A DNA stretch of 64,000 bases, from assembly GCA_003117195.1 (NCBI GenBank), contig BDSI01000093.1, positions 75,001-139,000 on the forward strand. Reading direction: 5' to 3'. The stretch comes from Eudorina sp. 2006-703-Eu-15. Lineage: Eukaryota > Chlorophyta > Chlorophyceae > Chlamydomonadales > Volvocaceae. The notes under the pieces were generated by a model, which ran no database searches, was not told where the DNA came from, and was given only the letters and a program-made list of their open reading frames with translations. Numbering within the stretch: the first letter of the stretch is position 1; each line of letters begins with the position of its first letter. The position numbers and the translations under genes were made by a program. This document shows, in pieces, positions 10,801 to 22,700 of this stretch.

Positions 10801-12666
10801 GCACATAGGTACGCCACGACACTCTGGCGTGAGGTGTCCCCCCGCCACAGGGTCGGTCGGTCGGTCGGTCGGTCGGTCGGTCGGTCTCACCATGACGTTC
10901 TGGTTGAACTCCGGGTTCAAGTGCGTCGCAAACACCTGCACCGGTGGCCATGGGCGGGTGGGGCAACATGCGCCAGCAGGTGACGCGCTTTGTGCAGGTG
11001 GGTCTGATCCGATCAACGTCGCGCCCATCGCACGCACGCACACACAGCCCTGGTCTCTTATCTAAACACAGCCCTGTAGCCGCGTGTGTTGTGTGAGGGG
11101 CCCCTGCGGCGGACCCGCAGCGGCTGGCAAAAACGCGACGACATCGAGCCTCAGCGAGCGAGCCTGCCGACAACCGGGCATGGACAGGTTGTTTGGCAGT
11201 TCTAGCTCCTCTGGTTACATTTGTTCGAAAACAACACGCCCTGCAACGACAACCACTCTGCTACGACCTGCGAGGGACACCCGTTAGCATTTTGTTCGAC
11301 GCTGGACCAGTGGCCGGTTGTTGCTGCAATGTCCAAACCGGCAGACGGCCGGTGGACACTGTAATGACCACTCCGTTGCAACCACCAAGCGTCCCACGCT
11401 GCCCACCCGAAGGGTGTACTCTCCCGGGCGGGCGGGCGGGACTATGACCCGGCAGAGGGGCAACAGCAATTATTATAATTAGCAACAACGGCAGATACCG
11501 AGTCGCAACCCAGCCGCCGCTGAACAAGCTGCGACGGCTCTGCCGCGCTGTACCGCGGCGTACAACAGTACAACCGAAATCATTTCACCAATCGTCGCTA
11601 GAACCTGACTTCCCTGCTATTCATACTTCATTGCAAGAGAAGTCAACGTTTGCGCATTTCCTCGGGCGCAGCAATTGGGCACGGCAGCAGCAGTGCGTGT
11701 CATGCAGGGCGCACCCGGACCCTCACGGACGCACGGCAGTGTGCAGGAATCGACGTTACCTTGGTTCGGCTGAGCAGCTCGAGAGCCGAGGCATCCTGGT
11801 GATAGATTGCTTGGTTGAAGTCGTCATAACCTGTGACGAGTCAAGAGTTGGGTCGACAACGGGCACATGACCTGGCGTATCTTCCATGTACGAGGTGTAT
11901 CGTGGTGTATTCAACATGAAAGAGTTCCCGAATCCAGAGGGGGGTGTAAGTAACCAGCGTATCTAAGAAGTGGTTCTCGCATGTCTGCAAGGCAGACCGC
12001 TGCATGCGTTTGTTCGGTTTTTGTGCGTACAACTGCCAACCGTTCATGACTTACGACACTTTCAACTCCCCGTAAATCACTGATATAATTCCTTGATTTT
12101 AACTACTTACTCAATGTGTTGTTGATGCGCAACGTCATGGCGTCCAGGCCATCGAACGTCCAATCGATTTCGTTGGGCAGCAGGTAATCCGTCAGCGCCG
12201 ATGGCTTCGTCCAGTCGATCAGTAGAATCTTTTTGTAGGCGATCGCCACGCGCAGAAGCCACATCGCTGCACGGATGCGGTCGCCTACGACAGAAGACAG
12301 TTGTCGAAAAAACTTCCACACATGTTTCGTAATTCCCCAGAGTTCACGCTCCAAGTCGCCCGTAATCTGAACCATTGATCCCGTACACAGTGGATACGTG
12401 CCGCGTGACGCAGCGTACAGGGAAAAGTAGGGAAACGACGCACCTGTTCCGTTGCAAGTGCCATCCACCCAGTCCCAACACATTTGCACCAGGTAGCTTG
12501 CATCGGGAGAACGCTTATTCGCGTTGTGAAATGCCTTGTATTCGGCAAGCAGTTGGCGATGCGGTTCCGCGCATTCGGCTTCGGATTGTGCTCTGATCAG
12601 TATCACGTTCAAACCGTGCAAGCAAAATATAAGCCACAACACTAATTTATTGTTGATGAATTTCAT
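7898..12666 (-). CDS. Fucosyltransferase-like secreted/Golgi protein, copy B
   Basis: Exons on the minus strand, 5' to 3': 12666-12444, 12284-12111, 11830-11760, (one unresolved), 10935-10891, 10338-10148, 9570-9425, 8229-7898. All have GT-AG borders and compatible phases. The start ATG (12666) opens a hydrophobic signal or anchor segment (residues about 6-27). Exon 2 carries GDRIRAAMWLL and KKILLIDWTKP, a nucleotide-sugar-binding style motif. Exon 6 has DGACYFQFLF and ends ASYVAWHW. The last two exons have PVLLVTDFH and DIFVDLYLLAG...SRSGFSHMALWMGG, as in NodZ/FUT8/POFUT-type GT-B fucosyltransferases. The final exon has a Gln/Lys-rich insertion absent from copy A. The exon that should correspond to copy A exon 4 is not found in frame (see findings). 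The exact substrate is unknown. I am confident of the gene and moderately confident of the family. Confidence 0.75.
8461..8843. repeat. (GGGA)n array, about 380 bp
   Basis: GGGA tetranucleotides with occasional 3-base slips fill intron 7 of copy B. On the transcribed minus strand this is a long (TCCC)n polypyrimidine stretch. The REGG- and LPPS-repeat reading frames across it are artefacts. Confidence 0.95.
9190..9424. repeat. CACGCTTTCACG tandem array in intron 7 of copy B
   Basis: Irregular copies of CACGCTTTCACG run to the splice donor of the exon ending at 9425. The donor on the minus strand begins GTGCGGTGCGTGCGTGCG, so the array begins at the donor. Confidence 0.85.
10028..10105. repeat. 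(CAGT)n microsatellite in intron 6 of copy B
   Basis: About 19 perfect tetranucleotide units, starting roughly 40 bases inside the intron from its splice donor. Confidence 0.95.
10851..10886. repeat. (GGTC)9 microsatellite in intron 5 of copy B
   Basis: Nine perfect GGTC units. They start within 5 bases of the donor that follows the 45-base exon (10891-10935). Confidence 0.9.
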
Positions 12667-13672
12667 GGTGAACCCGAACGCGGGAAAGGGTGAGAGACTG
12701 CGCTGCTAATGAGGTGGGGCTGGCCCGACATAGTTCCTAGGTTCCTAGGCACACGTCTGTACACGAGGCAACTAATTGTGTATAAGGACCCGAGTACTGC
12801 TCCACAATAGTCCCTGGTAGAACACGATCAGTTTGAGTTGGGCCTTCAGTACCAGCAGCACATCCGTGCAATGTTTTATCACGACAACTTGTAGAAACGG
12901 GTTGCGTAATGTGGGGCACAGTGATGCGATGGGTCGTTCCAGGTTGGTCTTCCTCCTTTTGAACTTGGCTGTCAGACATGGGATTGCCTCAATCGGCGCG
13001 ATCAGGCACCTCCATTCATGGCTTCGTGCACAAGATACATGATATTCATGCGCTACGGTTGAATACCGACGCGGCCGCAGCTCGCTTGCTACCCCTCGCT
13101 ACCCAGACGTACCCAGCGCGAGAAATGGAAGACATCATATCCCCCATGAAGCGCTAGTTCACAAGGTTGCATGTTAGTCGAAGAATCATTATTGAACAAT
13201 TAAAGCGCCAAGTTGCAGAACCCTACACAAAATTGGCAGGGCACGTGGTCTCTGCCTTACTCTTGTCACGAGCTCATCAGGAGCTGATCAATGACGACAT
13301 CGCTCGTATTACAGTGTCGAACGCGCGTATAGCTCCGGGTATGTACATATGCTTAGGCGTGTGCAGGCGCGCGCAGCACGCTGACACAGCAATGTACGAC
13401 ACAGTATACGACACATACAGTGTACTACGTACATGCAGTACGCTCGCTGCGTCCATGCACATGCCAATGCCAGCAAACACACTCCTGTGTGCTGAGGGCA
13501 AGTCGGCCGAGCAACCGACCTGGCTGGTGAGGTCCTGCGTGCCACACATCAAGCAACTACCGCAAAAATCATTACGCACCGTACATAGTCCACGGTACGG
13601 CATCTGCAAGCGAAGGATGCGGTCGCACCCTCAACTCCTAACTATCTAACTGCCTAGCTGGCAACATCCCTG

Positions 13673-13719
<47 letters not shown>

Positions 13720-14370
13720 GCGCGCCTTTGGGTCGGGCGGGTCTCTTACCTATACACACGCGCGCACGCTTAATACCAGCGCATAATAATACCACCACCA
13801 TGTGCATGTCCACCTGCTCGCCGGCTGCCAAGTCACTCTGATCTCGCTCACCGACGCATCCCTTTTGGGTGATCCCGCCAAAACAAACAGCCATGCAGGG
13901 TAACGTCCGTGCAGTTCGTGCAGTTCGTACATGGTACATGGTACATGGTACATGCGTTCTCGACCACGATTGCCAGCAGGCAACCCAGCAGCCAACCCAG
14001 CAGCCAACCCGGACGGATGAACGAACCCCTTCATTCGTTCCACACACATGCGTCTATCCACAGATGCGTCTATCCACACAGATGCGTCTATCCACACATG
14101 CGCCTATCCACACATGCGCCTATCCTCGCGCTCGGATGGACGGCAGCAGCAGTGCCCAGAGAGGGGCGGCGGCCGTGCGTGGTTGGTTGGTTGCTGCTAG
14201 TTGCCGACCCGCCCATTCATTACGGTACACCTTGTACATCGGGCGGCCTCTCCGTCGATCGGCCCGCCCTGCTGCGTGTTCCGACGCAAGCGTGCACGCA
14301 TGCGTGACGATCATAGCGTGCACGATCGGCGCCGTACAGTACCGTGCCGTACCAGATGGCCATGCGCATA
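12667..14370. other. Spacer between the two tandem paralogues
   Basis: This holds the promoter side of copy B and the 3' side of copy A. It contains an (AC)n run at 13675-13718, three copies of TACATGG near 13930, and five copies of an ATGCGTCTATCCACAC-type unit at 14048-14122. No further exon is recognised. Confidence 0.55.
14048..14122. repeat. ATGCGTCTATCCACAC tandem repeat
   Basis: About five diverged copies of a 15-18 base unit in the spacer downstream of copy A. Confidence 0.8.
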
Positions 14371-17300
14371 TCAGCAGCCGTACATTGCCGTGTGGCAGTC
14401 CAGGAGTCGACTGCCGCCCATCCAGAGCGCCACGTCACTGAAGCCTGACCTGCTGATCAGCAGGCACTGGGACCGGGCCAGCAGGTACAGGTCCACGAAG
14501 ACGTCCACCATGGCGCCGTGCGCGTGCTGGTGCTCCGCCTTGTCGATGTGCAGGGCGGTGATGTTGGGGGACACCAGCCGGGTGAACTCGCGGCGGACGA
14601 CCATCCGACGGAGCGCTGCGGGCCGGGGCGAGGGATGGAGGGGCGGGGGGGAGAGGGATGGAGGGGGGGGAAAAGGGATGGCGGTGGGGCGAGGGGGAGG
14701 TGGGGGGCGAGGGATGGCGGTGGGGCGAGGGGGAGGTTGGGGGGCGAGGGATGGCGATGGGGCGATGGATGGCGGTGGGGAGGTGGGGAAAGAGGCAGGG
14801 GTTAGGTGGGGGAAAGAGGCAGGGAGCACAGGGCAGGTCAGGGAGGGGCGGGAGGGGAGGGGAGAGGGCTGGTCTGAGACAAATACCAAGGGTTGTAGCG
14901 AGCGTGGGGGACATCCTTTGGAGGGGATCATTCATTTGGAGTGATGGGTAGCAGGATAAGTTGTAGTGGTTCCAGCTTTCCTGACCAGCAACCTCACCCC
15001 CATAGATAGCCTTCACCATTCAAATGGCGCCTGCAGCCTATCCAGCCACTTGCCCACAACTAACCGCCGTGGTGTCGTACAGCCCGTACGGCTCACCGTG
15101 GAAATCGGTTATGAGCAGCACGGGCTGCTTCCATATGTCAAGTCCCTTCCTGCGGCCCAAGGAGTCTGCACAGTCTAGGTAGGACTTCAGACTGGACATC
15201 AAGACGGGGTCCTCGGGGATGTCATCGGCGTCGCCGTGCCGCCTGTGTGTACGGCGGTGTGTATTGCCCCGGGGCGGGTTGACACGTGGGTGGCGTCAGG
15301 CAGGTGCTCACGGCCACAGTGATGACGGCAGTGGATGGAGTGGATGGGTAAAACGTGTACCTTGGAGCAAGCTCAACGTGAAGTCCAGGCACCGGACAAT
15401 CCCAAAGCCCCTGCCAGCGAGGGCTGGGGGTGGCCTGGACGTGTTCGCCGAGCGTGTGGGGACCCGGGCATCCACGGACTTGGGTTTTGGGCCTCCCGGG
15501 CAACACCGGGTGCGTATCACTGCTTATTACACATGTAAGATGTAACTCACTGTTACTAATGCTGCTGCTGTTGCGTGTTGACAGTCCGCGCAGCCACGCA
15601 CAACTTAGATGTCATACCCACCCGTTCGTTACGACCCTGTGTGGCACTACTGTACGAACCACACGGACCACTGTTGTCCCTTTTCGGGGTTCGCTGTAAC
15701 GTTCGTTCATTCATGGACCCACCAGTGCCAGGCGACGTACGACGCGGACGGCGAGCCGTACAGCATCTGCAGGTGCCCCTCCACGCGCGATACGACTTCC
15801 GGGTGTTGCCTGAACAGGAACTGGAAGTAGCAGGCGCCGTCCTCCCACGTGCGGTCGATCGGTACGATACCCGCCTGTTGTACGACATGCGTACGAATGG
15901 CCTCAAAAAAACTCGTGATGTGGCGGTTCTGCTACTACAGACGTACGGCTGCCGTTGATTACGCCCGCCGCCGTCAATCACCACTGGAGACTGTAGGGTC
16001 TGGCTATCCTTGCGACGGACCCCGATTCGACCCCGATGTGGACCCTTGGACCTAAACCCTAAACCATAAACCGCATGGCCCTGCGCCTCGCTCTGAATCG
16101 GCACATCCCACACCCGCCCTCGTTGCCCGTTCCACCCTCACCGCGCTGTTGTCTTCGAAATGCGGGTTTGCATGAGTGGCATAGACCTGGGGGTTTCGGG
16201 GGCGCGGATGCGCAGATCGGGATCCGTATGTACGAACAGACGCACGTACAGGCAATGGCGTTGCGGGAAAGCGTTGCCTTGCACGAGGGTACTGTCGTAG
16301 GCGGCGACATCCGCACAGCGGAGGTTGACTAAAACGATCTGCAGTACCTGTACGGCCCCCAATGTCGTACCCGCAATCCTAATGGTGCATTCAGCGACAC
16401 GTGACATGTGTTTACAGTCGTGCACGCCATCCGGCAGGCACCTGGCCACGTGGCCAGCCCCGATCCACATATGCACATGGGGGCATCAGCTGGGTCCCCA
16501 GCTCCCTTCGTGAGCACACGGGTCGGAAGTCGTACGTGCACTTACGGCATACGGGTAAGGGTACGGACACCTCCTGCCTGCCGTACCTTGATCTGGCGGA
16601 GTTTTTCGAGTGCGCCGGGGGCCCGCTGAAACACGGCGTCATTAAACACAGACTCGTCTGCAGTGCAGTGCAGTACAGTGCAGGTGGACCGATCGCACGC
16701 TTAGCATACGCCAGCCTAGAGTCACAATCGCGCCGCCAAGATTGGCAAAGCAAAGCTGCACCGGGGCCGCGGCCAAAGGGGTACGGTAGCTGGGTAGGGC
16801 TAGGTTGCATGCCCATTCGGGCGCGGCGACGCAGCTTAAACGACATGCGCAAGTGCTGCACGGCCCAAAACCCAACGACGATTATAAATGACATTCACAA
16901 TGACAGATATCAGACTTGCGAAGCGTGTCCGGTTGACCGTCAACGCGTACTGTGCCCCGGTCTGAAAGGCGGGAGCGCTGGTCAAACTGACTAATGCTTG
17001 GCAGGCTGGAAAGACGCAGCTTCCGGAGCTTTCGGGGGAAAGCCAATCATATTCAGCAACAGAAAAATACCAAGCAAGCCGTACAGTCGTGCGTCGTACC
17101 TTGCGTGTTGTCGACTCGCAAGGCCTTCGCGTCCAGTCCATCCAACGTCCAATCGATTTCATTTGGAAGCAGGTAATCCGTCAGTGCTGATGGCTTGGTC
17201 CAGTCTATCAGTAATATCTTCTTGTGGGCAATCGCCGCGCGAAGGAGGAACATGGCTCCGCGAATGCGGTCCCCTGTGCTGACGAGGCATCAGGGACACA

Positions 17301-17667
17301 CCAAGCGAGCAAATAAGAGATACAAGCTTTTGTAGTGTGGTAGTTTTACAAATCAGCCCCGCGTTATTCATCGCAAAAATCAGTCATGCCATTTACACGG
17401 TCCGTTCTTACCTGTTCCCGCGCACACGCCGCTGACCCAGCAGGTCTGTATGAAATATGATGCATCTTTTGAATGCTTATTTGCCTTATGGAACGCTTTG
17501 TACTCCGCCAGCAGTCGTCGATGTGGCTCAGTGCACTCGCCGGGCTGCGCGCTAGCCAACCGCACGCTGAAATGGGATATCAAAAAAGTAAGGATAACAA
17601 ATGCTTTAGGCATGAGCATGATTTCTAAAGCCATGATGCGCTTGGTCGTGAGCCCTGAATGATTCAT
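14371..17667 (-). CDS. Fucosyltransferase-like secreted/Golgi protein, copy A
   Basis: Eight exons on the minus strand: 17667-17412, 17273-17100, 16657-16587, 16338-16246, 16186-16142, 15928-15723, 15242-15097, 14615-14371. They total 1236 bases and code 411 residues ending MYGC. All junctions are in phase. The protein begins with a signal/anchor (VILTFLISHFSVRLASA), then ECTEPHRRLLAEYKAFH. Exon 2 gives GDRIRGAMFLLRAAIAHKK and LLIDWTKPSALTDYLLPNE. Exon 3 is ESVFNDAVFQRAPGALEKL. Exon 6 carries TWEDGACYFQFLFRQHPEV, exon 7 QPVLLITDFH, and exon 8 VDVFVDLYLLARSQC and ISRSGFSDVALWMGG. This order fits GT-B fucosyltransferase-like enzymes acting on glycoproteins in the secretory pathway. The donor of exon 4 is the least certain junction. 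Copy B lies directly downstream on the same strand, so this is a tandem duplication. Confidence 0.8.
14616..14830. repeat. G-rich GAGGGATGGCGGTGGGG repeats, intron 7 of copy A
   Basis: Units of the GAGGGATGGCGGTGGGGC type fill the 3' part of intron 7 (minus strand). The same units occupy the homologous position in copy B at 8230-8330. Confidence 0.8.
15665..15712 (+). mobile_element. LINE-tail-like short repeat
   Basis: CCCTTTTCGGGGTTCGCTGT followed by AACGTTCGTTCATTCATGG lies within 12 bases of the intron 6 donor of copy A, in the reverse orientation to the gene. Similar sequences lie at 44948-45000 (+) and 18660-18715 (-). A hairpin plus GTAAC plus CATTC repeats is typical of a non-LTR 3' tail. 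Confidence 0.5.
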
Positions 17668-19745
17668 GCGCTAGGAATCCGCTCTGCTAGGAATTGCAGG
17701 CGTGTGCGTTTATGACAACTAGCATCTTCATTGTCGATACTTAAGTTTTTTCTTGATGCTGTAACGCCGTAAGCGGGCCAGCCGGAAAACGGTTGAAACG
17801 AGAGGATGAAACCACGCTCAAAATCAAGGACCACAAAGAAACGTGGACACAAGAAAACACATGACGTTAATATATATGCACCTTTTGCCGCTTTCGCATG
17901 GCAAAGTTCAGTGGACTGCATGGTTTTAGTAAAGCAGCGGCCGATCGTCATTCAAGCTGGGCCTCATTTCAAAGCGTCCAAAAGGGTTTCTCATGGTCGC
18001 TCAACGCGTAACGACCGCCATATGATTCCCGGGCATTACGAACAGGTATCTGCGCCTGAGGCCGAACGCGGAACAGGTCGGTCGGTTCCGGAGCGGCACA
18101 CCCATCCCTGTGGTGGGTCCGGTCTGTCGGCCGCGTGGTAAATGAGGTGGGTTACAGTGCCGTCGAGAACCCAGATCACGATATGGTGGCGGTGCCTGTG
18201 TGGCAGCCCAGCCCAGCGCACACTCTTCCTTTGACCCGCCTGAACCGCATCCTGTGCTGCGCCCTTGCTTGATGTCTTGTCGATCGATCCTGAGTTCCTG
18301 ACCCGTGGACGGCAATGCTCTAGTTGGGCGCCGCGGCGTGTGCGGGCGGCTGTGCTGACGGCCCCGGTCCCTCAGTTCACTGTACAGTTCCGCGGCGCCA
18401 GGCAGCGCTGTGTTGCGGGCGGGGCGCCGCTTTCTGGGATTCTGGGAGTCCTCCGGCGCCGCTTTCTGGGATTTCACCGCCCTGGCGGGCACCGATCGAT
18501 GATTGGTCCCTTTGTGGGGTCCGTTGCGCTGGCGTGAAATTATGAGGCATTATGCATTGAAAAATGTCCAGGTCGGTCCTGAACTCCGCTGCGGGTGAGC
18601 CAATGAAGACATTCATCAGAACGCAATGGAGGCGCCCAGACGGCGGCGGCTGTATGTGCTGCCATGTCAGCAATGAATGAATGAACGTTACAGCGGACCC
18701 CAAAGGGATCACCAGCAATGTCAGGAGGCACCTGGCAGCGGGGAGGCGGGGAGCGGGGACAGGCTGCCGCTGTCCTCGGCCCCCTCTCCACCCGTGAACT
18801 GCACGACCTGGTCCACCTAATCTTCCACCCAGCAGCGGGGGGTCACCAGCGGGGGGTCACCAGCGGCCAGCCAGCTGTCAGCAGCAGGTGCCCCCACGAC
18901 ACCACGGAACAGCGTTTCCATGGTAGAGCTGGCTGGGTGTCGGCCGGCTGGGTGCGGAGCATGCGGTTGCGACCTGGACGGGACCGGGTGGGTGATTTGG
19001 ATGGTCGGCCTTTGCTGGGTGTTCTCCCTTTTCCGGGGGAAGGGGCGGTCGGGTATCGCCCTCGGGTGGGTGGGTTTGCCGCTTCCCCGCCCTCTGGGGA
19101 GTTCGGGTGCACTGCAGCTACCCCCCGTCGTCTGGGTGCGTGCGTCATAATGCGGGTCGGAGATTGCCCGTTCTTCACGCTGTGCTCGGTTAGCGCCTGT
19201 CGTTTATGGTCGTACCTGGGTTGGAGGCCCCCGGTCTTGGCGACCTCGTAGCCCCCCTGCTGTTCGGAATCGGCTGACAGATTGATACGGTAGCCAGGCC
19301 GATGGATCCATCGCGAACGCATCGGCGTGCCAACTCCACAGTTACGTCCGGCAAGGCTTCCATCAAAGCCATACTTTCAGAATCTTCAACGGCGCTGATT
19401 CTAACGGGCAACCGACGGACCATAACGGACTAACCAACACCCAGCCGAGGTTGCAGACTTGCTTTGTCGTCTTCAAGCAGACTTGCAGTGTTGCAATTAG
19501 AGTCCGCCGATAGATAACAATCAGAATGAAATCCTTTCGAAAATGGGCGAAAGGATGTGATGTAATCGCGATGCCCCACTGTAGGTGCCTTGAACTCACG
19601 TTGACTTTCGTGGTTCTTCCTTGAGATTTTCGGGAATACACATTTATCTTCAATCGTAACAGTTATCGTTCGAGACGTTTTAGATCAGGCCCGGCATCGT
19701 GTCCCACATTTCACTGTCCCGAAAAGGCGCACGAAATCCGCGGAC
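17668..19745. other. Divergent spacer between copy A and RFT1
   Basis: This should hold the promoters of copy A (leftward) and RFT1 (rightward). An AT-rich TATATAT stretch at about 17868 lies 200 bases upstream of the copy A start and could be a TATA element, which is weak evidence. A LINE-tail-like repeat sits at 18660-18715 on the minus strand. A minus-strand open stretch at about 19240-19430 (reading RISAVEDSESMALMEALPDV) has protein-like composition but no family or splice context, so I do not call it a gene. Confidence 0.45.
18660..18715 (-). mobile_element. LINE-tail-like short repeat
   Basis: On the minus strand: GATCCCTTTGGGGTCCGCTG then TAACGTTCATTCATTCATTG. It is close to the copy at 44948 and related to the one at 15665. 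Confidence 0.55.
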
Positions 19746-22700
19746 ATGGAAAGCGATCGTGCGCACGTTGTCGCGTCGGGCTTCTTGGCACTGCTGGGTG
19801 AGATGTGCCTTGCCTTCAGCGGCTTCAGTCGACGACGCGATGTCGCTGCTGGCGCATCCACTCTTACAGTTGACGTCGGCCCCTGCCCGCAGCGTCGCAG
19901 ATCGGCACCCGCATCCTCACCTTCACCATAAACCTGCTCATCGCGAGGCATCTGTCGCCGGAAGCGTACGGGGTGGGTACGGCCTCCCGTACAGGACCTC
20001 CCCCTCACCTCCGCCCCCTCACCTCCGCCCCCTCACCTCCGCCCCCTCACCTCCGCCCCCTCACCTCCGCCCCCCTCCTCAGCTTGCCTCCGTCCAGTTC
20101 CACCTGCTGACCACCACCGCGCTCTTCATCAGTCGGGAGGGGTTCAGGCGGGGCTGCCTGCGCTTCGGGGCGGAGAAACCCGCCGGAGCGGGAGGAGGCG
20201 GAGGCGGAGGCGGGGCACGAGCTGGGTCCACGAAAGAGGCCAGGGGGCCCAAGGTGCGCAGGCCGTGGTGGTTGTACGGCACCGAGCCCCTGTGGGTGTG
20301 TGGTGAGGGCGACTAACCGCATTCGTACACCGGGACACGTGTCCACCTGGACCCGGGGGGCCCGGGGAGGTCGGGGAGGTCAAAACACCTGTGCCTGGAA
20401 GGAACCCGGGGCACGCATGGCGGGCGAGGGTGGTGCGGGAGGGTTACCGTACAGTTTACCGTACACTTTGGGGAGGGGTGGGGCAGGGCCGGCTCCGGTC
20501 ACCTGGCGCTTTATACGGACCGGCGGTGGCGCCGAAACCAAACCCAAACCCATCTTGTCATCCGATGTCCATGGATGCCGCAGCCGTGCGAAGGAGCCGA
20601 CGGAAGTCGCGGCGGAGATGGCAGCGGGGGCGGCAGTAGCGGCGACGACGACGACGAGGGGGTGAGCGACCGCAGCGTGTTGCGGGTGGCGGCGCTGACG
20701 GTGCCGCTGGGGCTGGTGGTGACGGCCACCGTCTGCGGCGTCGCGCTGTGGCGACACACCGCCGCAGCCGCCGCCGCTGCCGCGGCGCCGGCATCAGCGG
20801 CGGCGCGGGACCCGGAGGTGCCCTACTATCGCGAGGCCGTCATCCTACACGGTATGTGCCGTACACGGTGCGACACGTTCGGGTACGGCGGCTCCGGAAC
20901 CGGCGCTTTGCCGCGTCGTTCGCTTTACTGTGCGCCGTTCGGCGTTGGGTGGGGCAACAGCGAGATGGCATTTAGAGTCCCCTGCTGCCCGCTGATCTCT
21001 GGATCCTGGATCCGGATTCTCACCCGACCTCCCGCCTGGACACCTTGTACGACACAGGCATAGCGGCGGTTCTGGAGCTGCTGGGCGAGCCCTTCTACAT
21101 CCTGGCCTCCGTGCACCTGATGTTCGGGTGGGGGAGGGGGAGGGAGGGGATGGGAGGGGATGGGAGGGCCGCCATTGCTGACTGGGATCGCGGGCAAAGG
21201 GGCTGGAGGGGGAGGGGGGGGAAGCCGCGGCAGCGCGGTCGGGGGCGGCGCGGCGAGGAGGGCCGGGGGCAACTTTTGAGGGAGTGGAGGGCTTGCGGGG
21301 GAAGGGGCGTGTGATGGCGGGCCGACGTGTGTGTGTGTGTATGGGGGGTGGGGAGAGATTGGCCGCTGCGGGCCGATGTGGAAACGATGTGGGTCGGGCC
21401 GCGGATGCCACACGCCTCCTCCCAGCTCCCACCCCACGGGGACTGGGATGCGGACCCTTCGGTCGCCGGACAGCTGTCGCCCTGCTGCGGGCTCATGAGG
21501 TTGGGGGCGCGCCGCCGCCGGTAGCCGGCTGGCGAGCAGGGAGGGCTGGGTGGGTGAGCCGGATATGGTGCGGTAAGGTGAGGGCGAGCTGGGGGGGGGG
21601 CGGGGGGGCGGGGCGGCTGGCTGGGGCCAGATGTGATGTAGTACGTGGAGGGCGGTGGAGCCCCACCGACCCCTTCTTCCCTACCCCCCGCCAATCCGCT
21701 GTTTACCCGCCCTCCCCGGGGCTCCCCACCCCCTGGCCCCCCTCCCTGCCCCCTCCCTCCGCCCTCTTCCCCCTCCCCCTCTCCCCCGTCCGCCCCTCTC
21801 CACGCGCGCCTCCCTGCCCCCTCCCTCTGCCGCCAGTCCGCGCGTGGCGATCGAGTTCGCGTCCAGCCTGGTGAAGGGCCTGGTGACGTTGGGCCTCCTC
21901 TCGCCCGCCGCCCGCCGCCTGCTGCCCCCGCTGCCGCCCGCGCTGCTCTTCAGCGCCGCGCAGCTGGCCATGGCGGCGGTGGTGCTGGTCGGATACTGGG
22001 GCCTGGGGCTGCGAATCAGGGCCGCGGAGCGGCGGCGGCGGCGGCGGGGGCAGCGGCAGGGGGATGGGGCGGCAGGAGTCGCCAAAGTGAGGAAGCGAGC
22101 CCGGTGGCCCGACGTGGGTAGCCTTGCGGCTGGGTGGTGATGTGGGGTACAGGAAATTGGTAGACACTTTTAAACTGCGCTGCTGCCAGAGCGACGGTTC
22201 GACCGGAAAACAAACTGGTGCAGTACCACAGATCGCCAGCGACGACGACGGTGTAGGCTGCGTCGGTGTTGCCAAGGGTAGGGAAGGGGGCGGATGATCG
22301 CCGGGCGGAGAAGAGGGAGGAGGAGGGGAAGGAGGGAGGTTAAATTGAAAAAAATAAATAAACCCGTAGAACGAACCGGGGCACACCCAGCATAACGCAG
22401 TATACTTACGGGGTGCGGTACCTGCAGAGCAAACGAAAAGATAGAGACCGCGCGCGGGCGCGTGGCGGCGCGGCCGCGCTGCCGCAGTGCCACAACAAGC
22501 AAACTGCGAACCCAACCCAACCCGGAAAGGACAGACACGTTACCGACCTGTGGTGGTAGACGGAAGGAGGGAGGTGGGGGAGGAGGAGGAAGTGGGGGAG
22601 GAGGAGGAAGTGGTGGTGGGCGATGATTGGGCTGAGCTGGAGCGTGGCAAGGGCGACGGAGGGGGCCTCGCGCCGCCCTGAACCCATGCCCTACACCCCT

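Noticed and set aside
16049..16075. CCTAAACCCTAAACC, telomere-like
   Set aside because: Only about two units, inside an intron of copy A. Too short to be an interstitial telomere.
19240..19430. Minus-strand open stretch with protein-like composition (RISAVEDSESMALMEALPDV)
   Set aside because: No recognised family, no convincing splice sites, and isolated between two well-defined genes.
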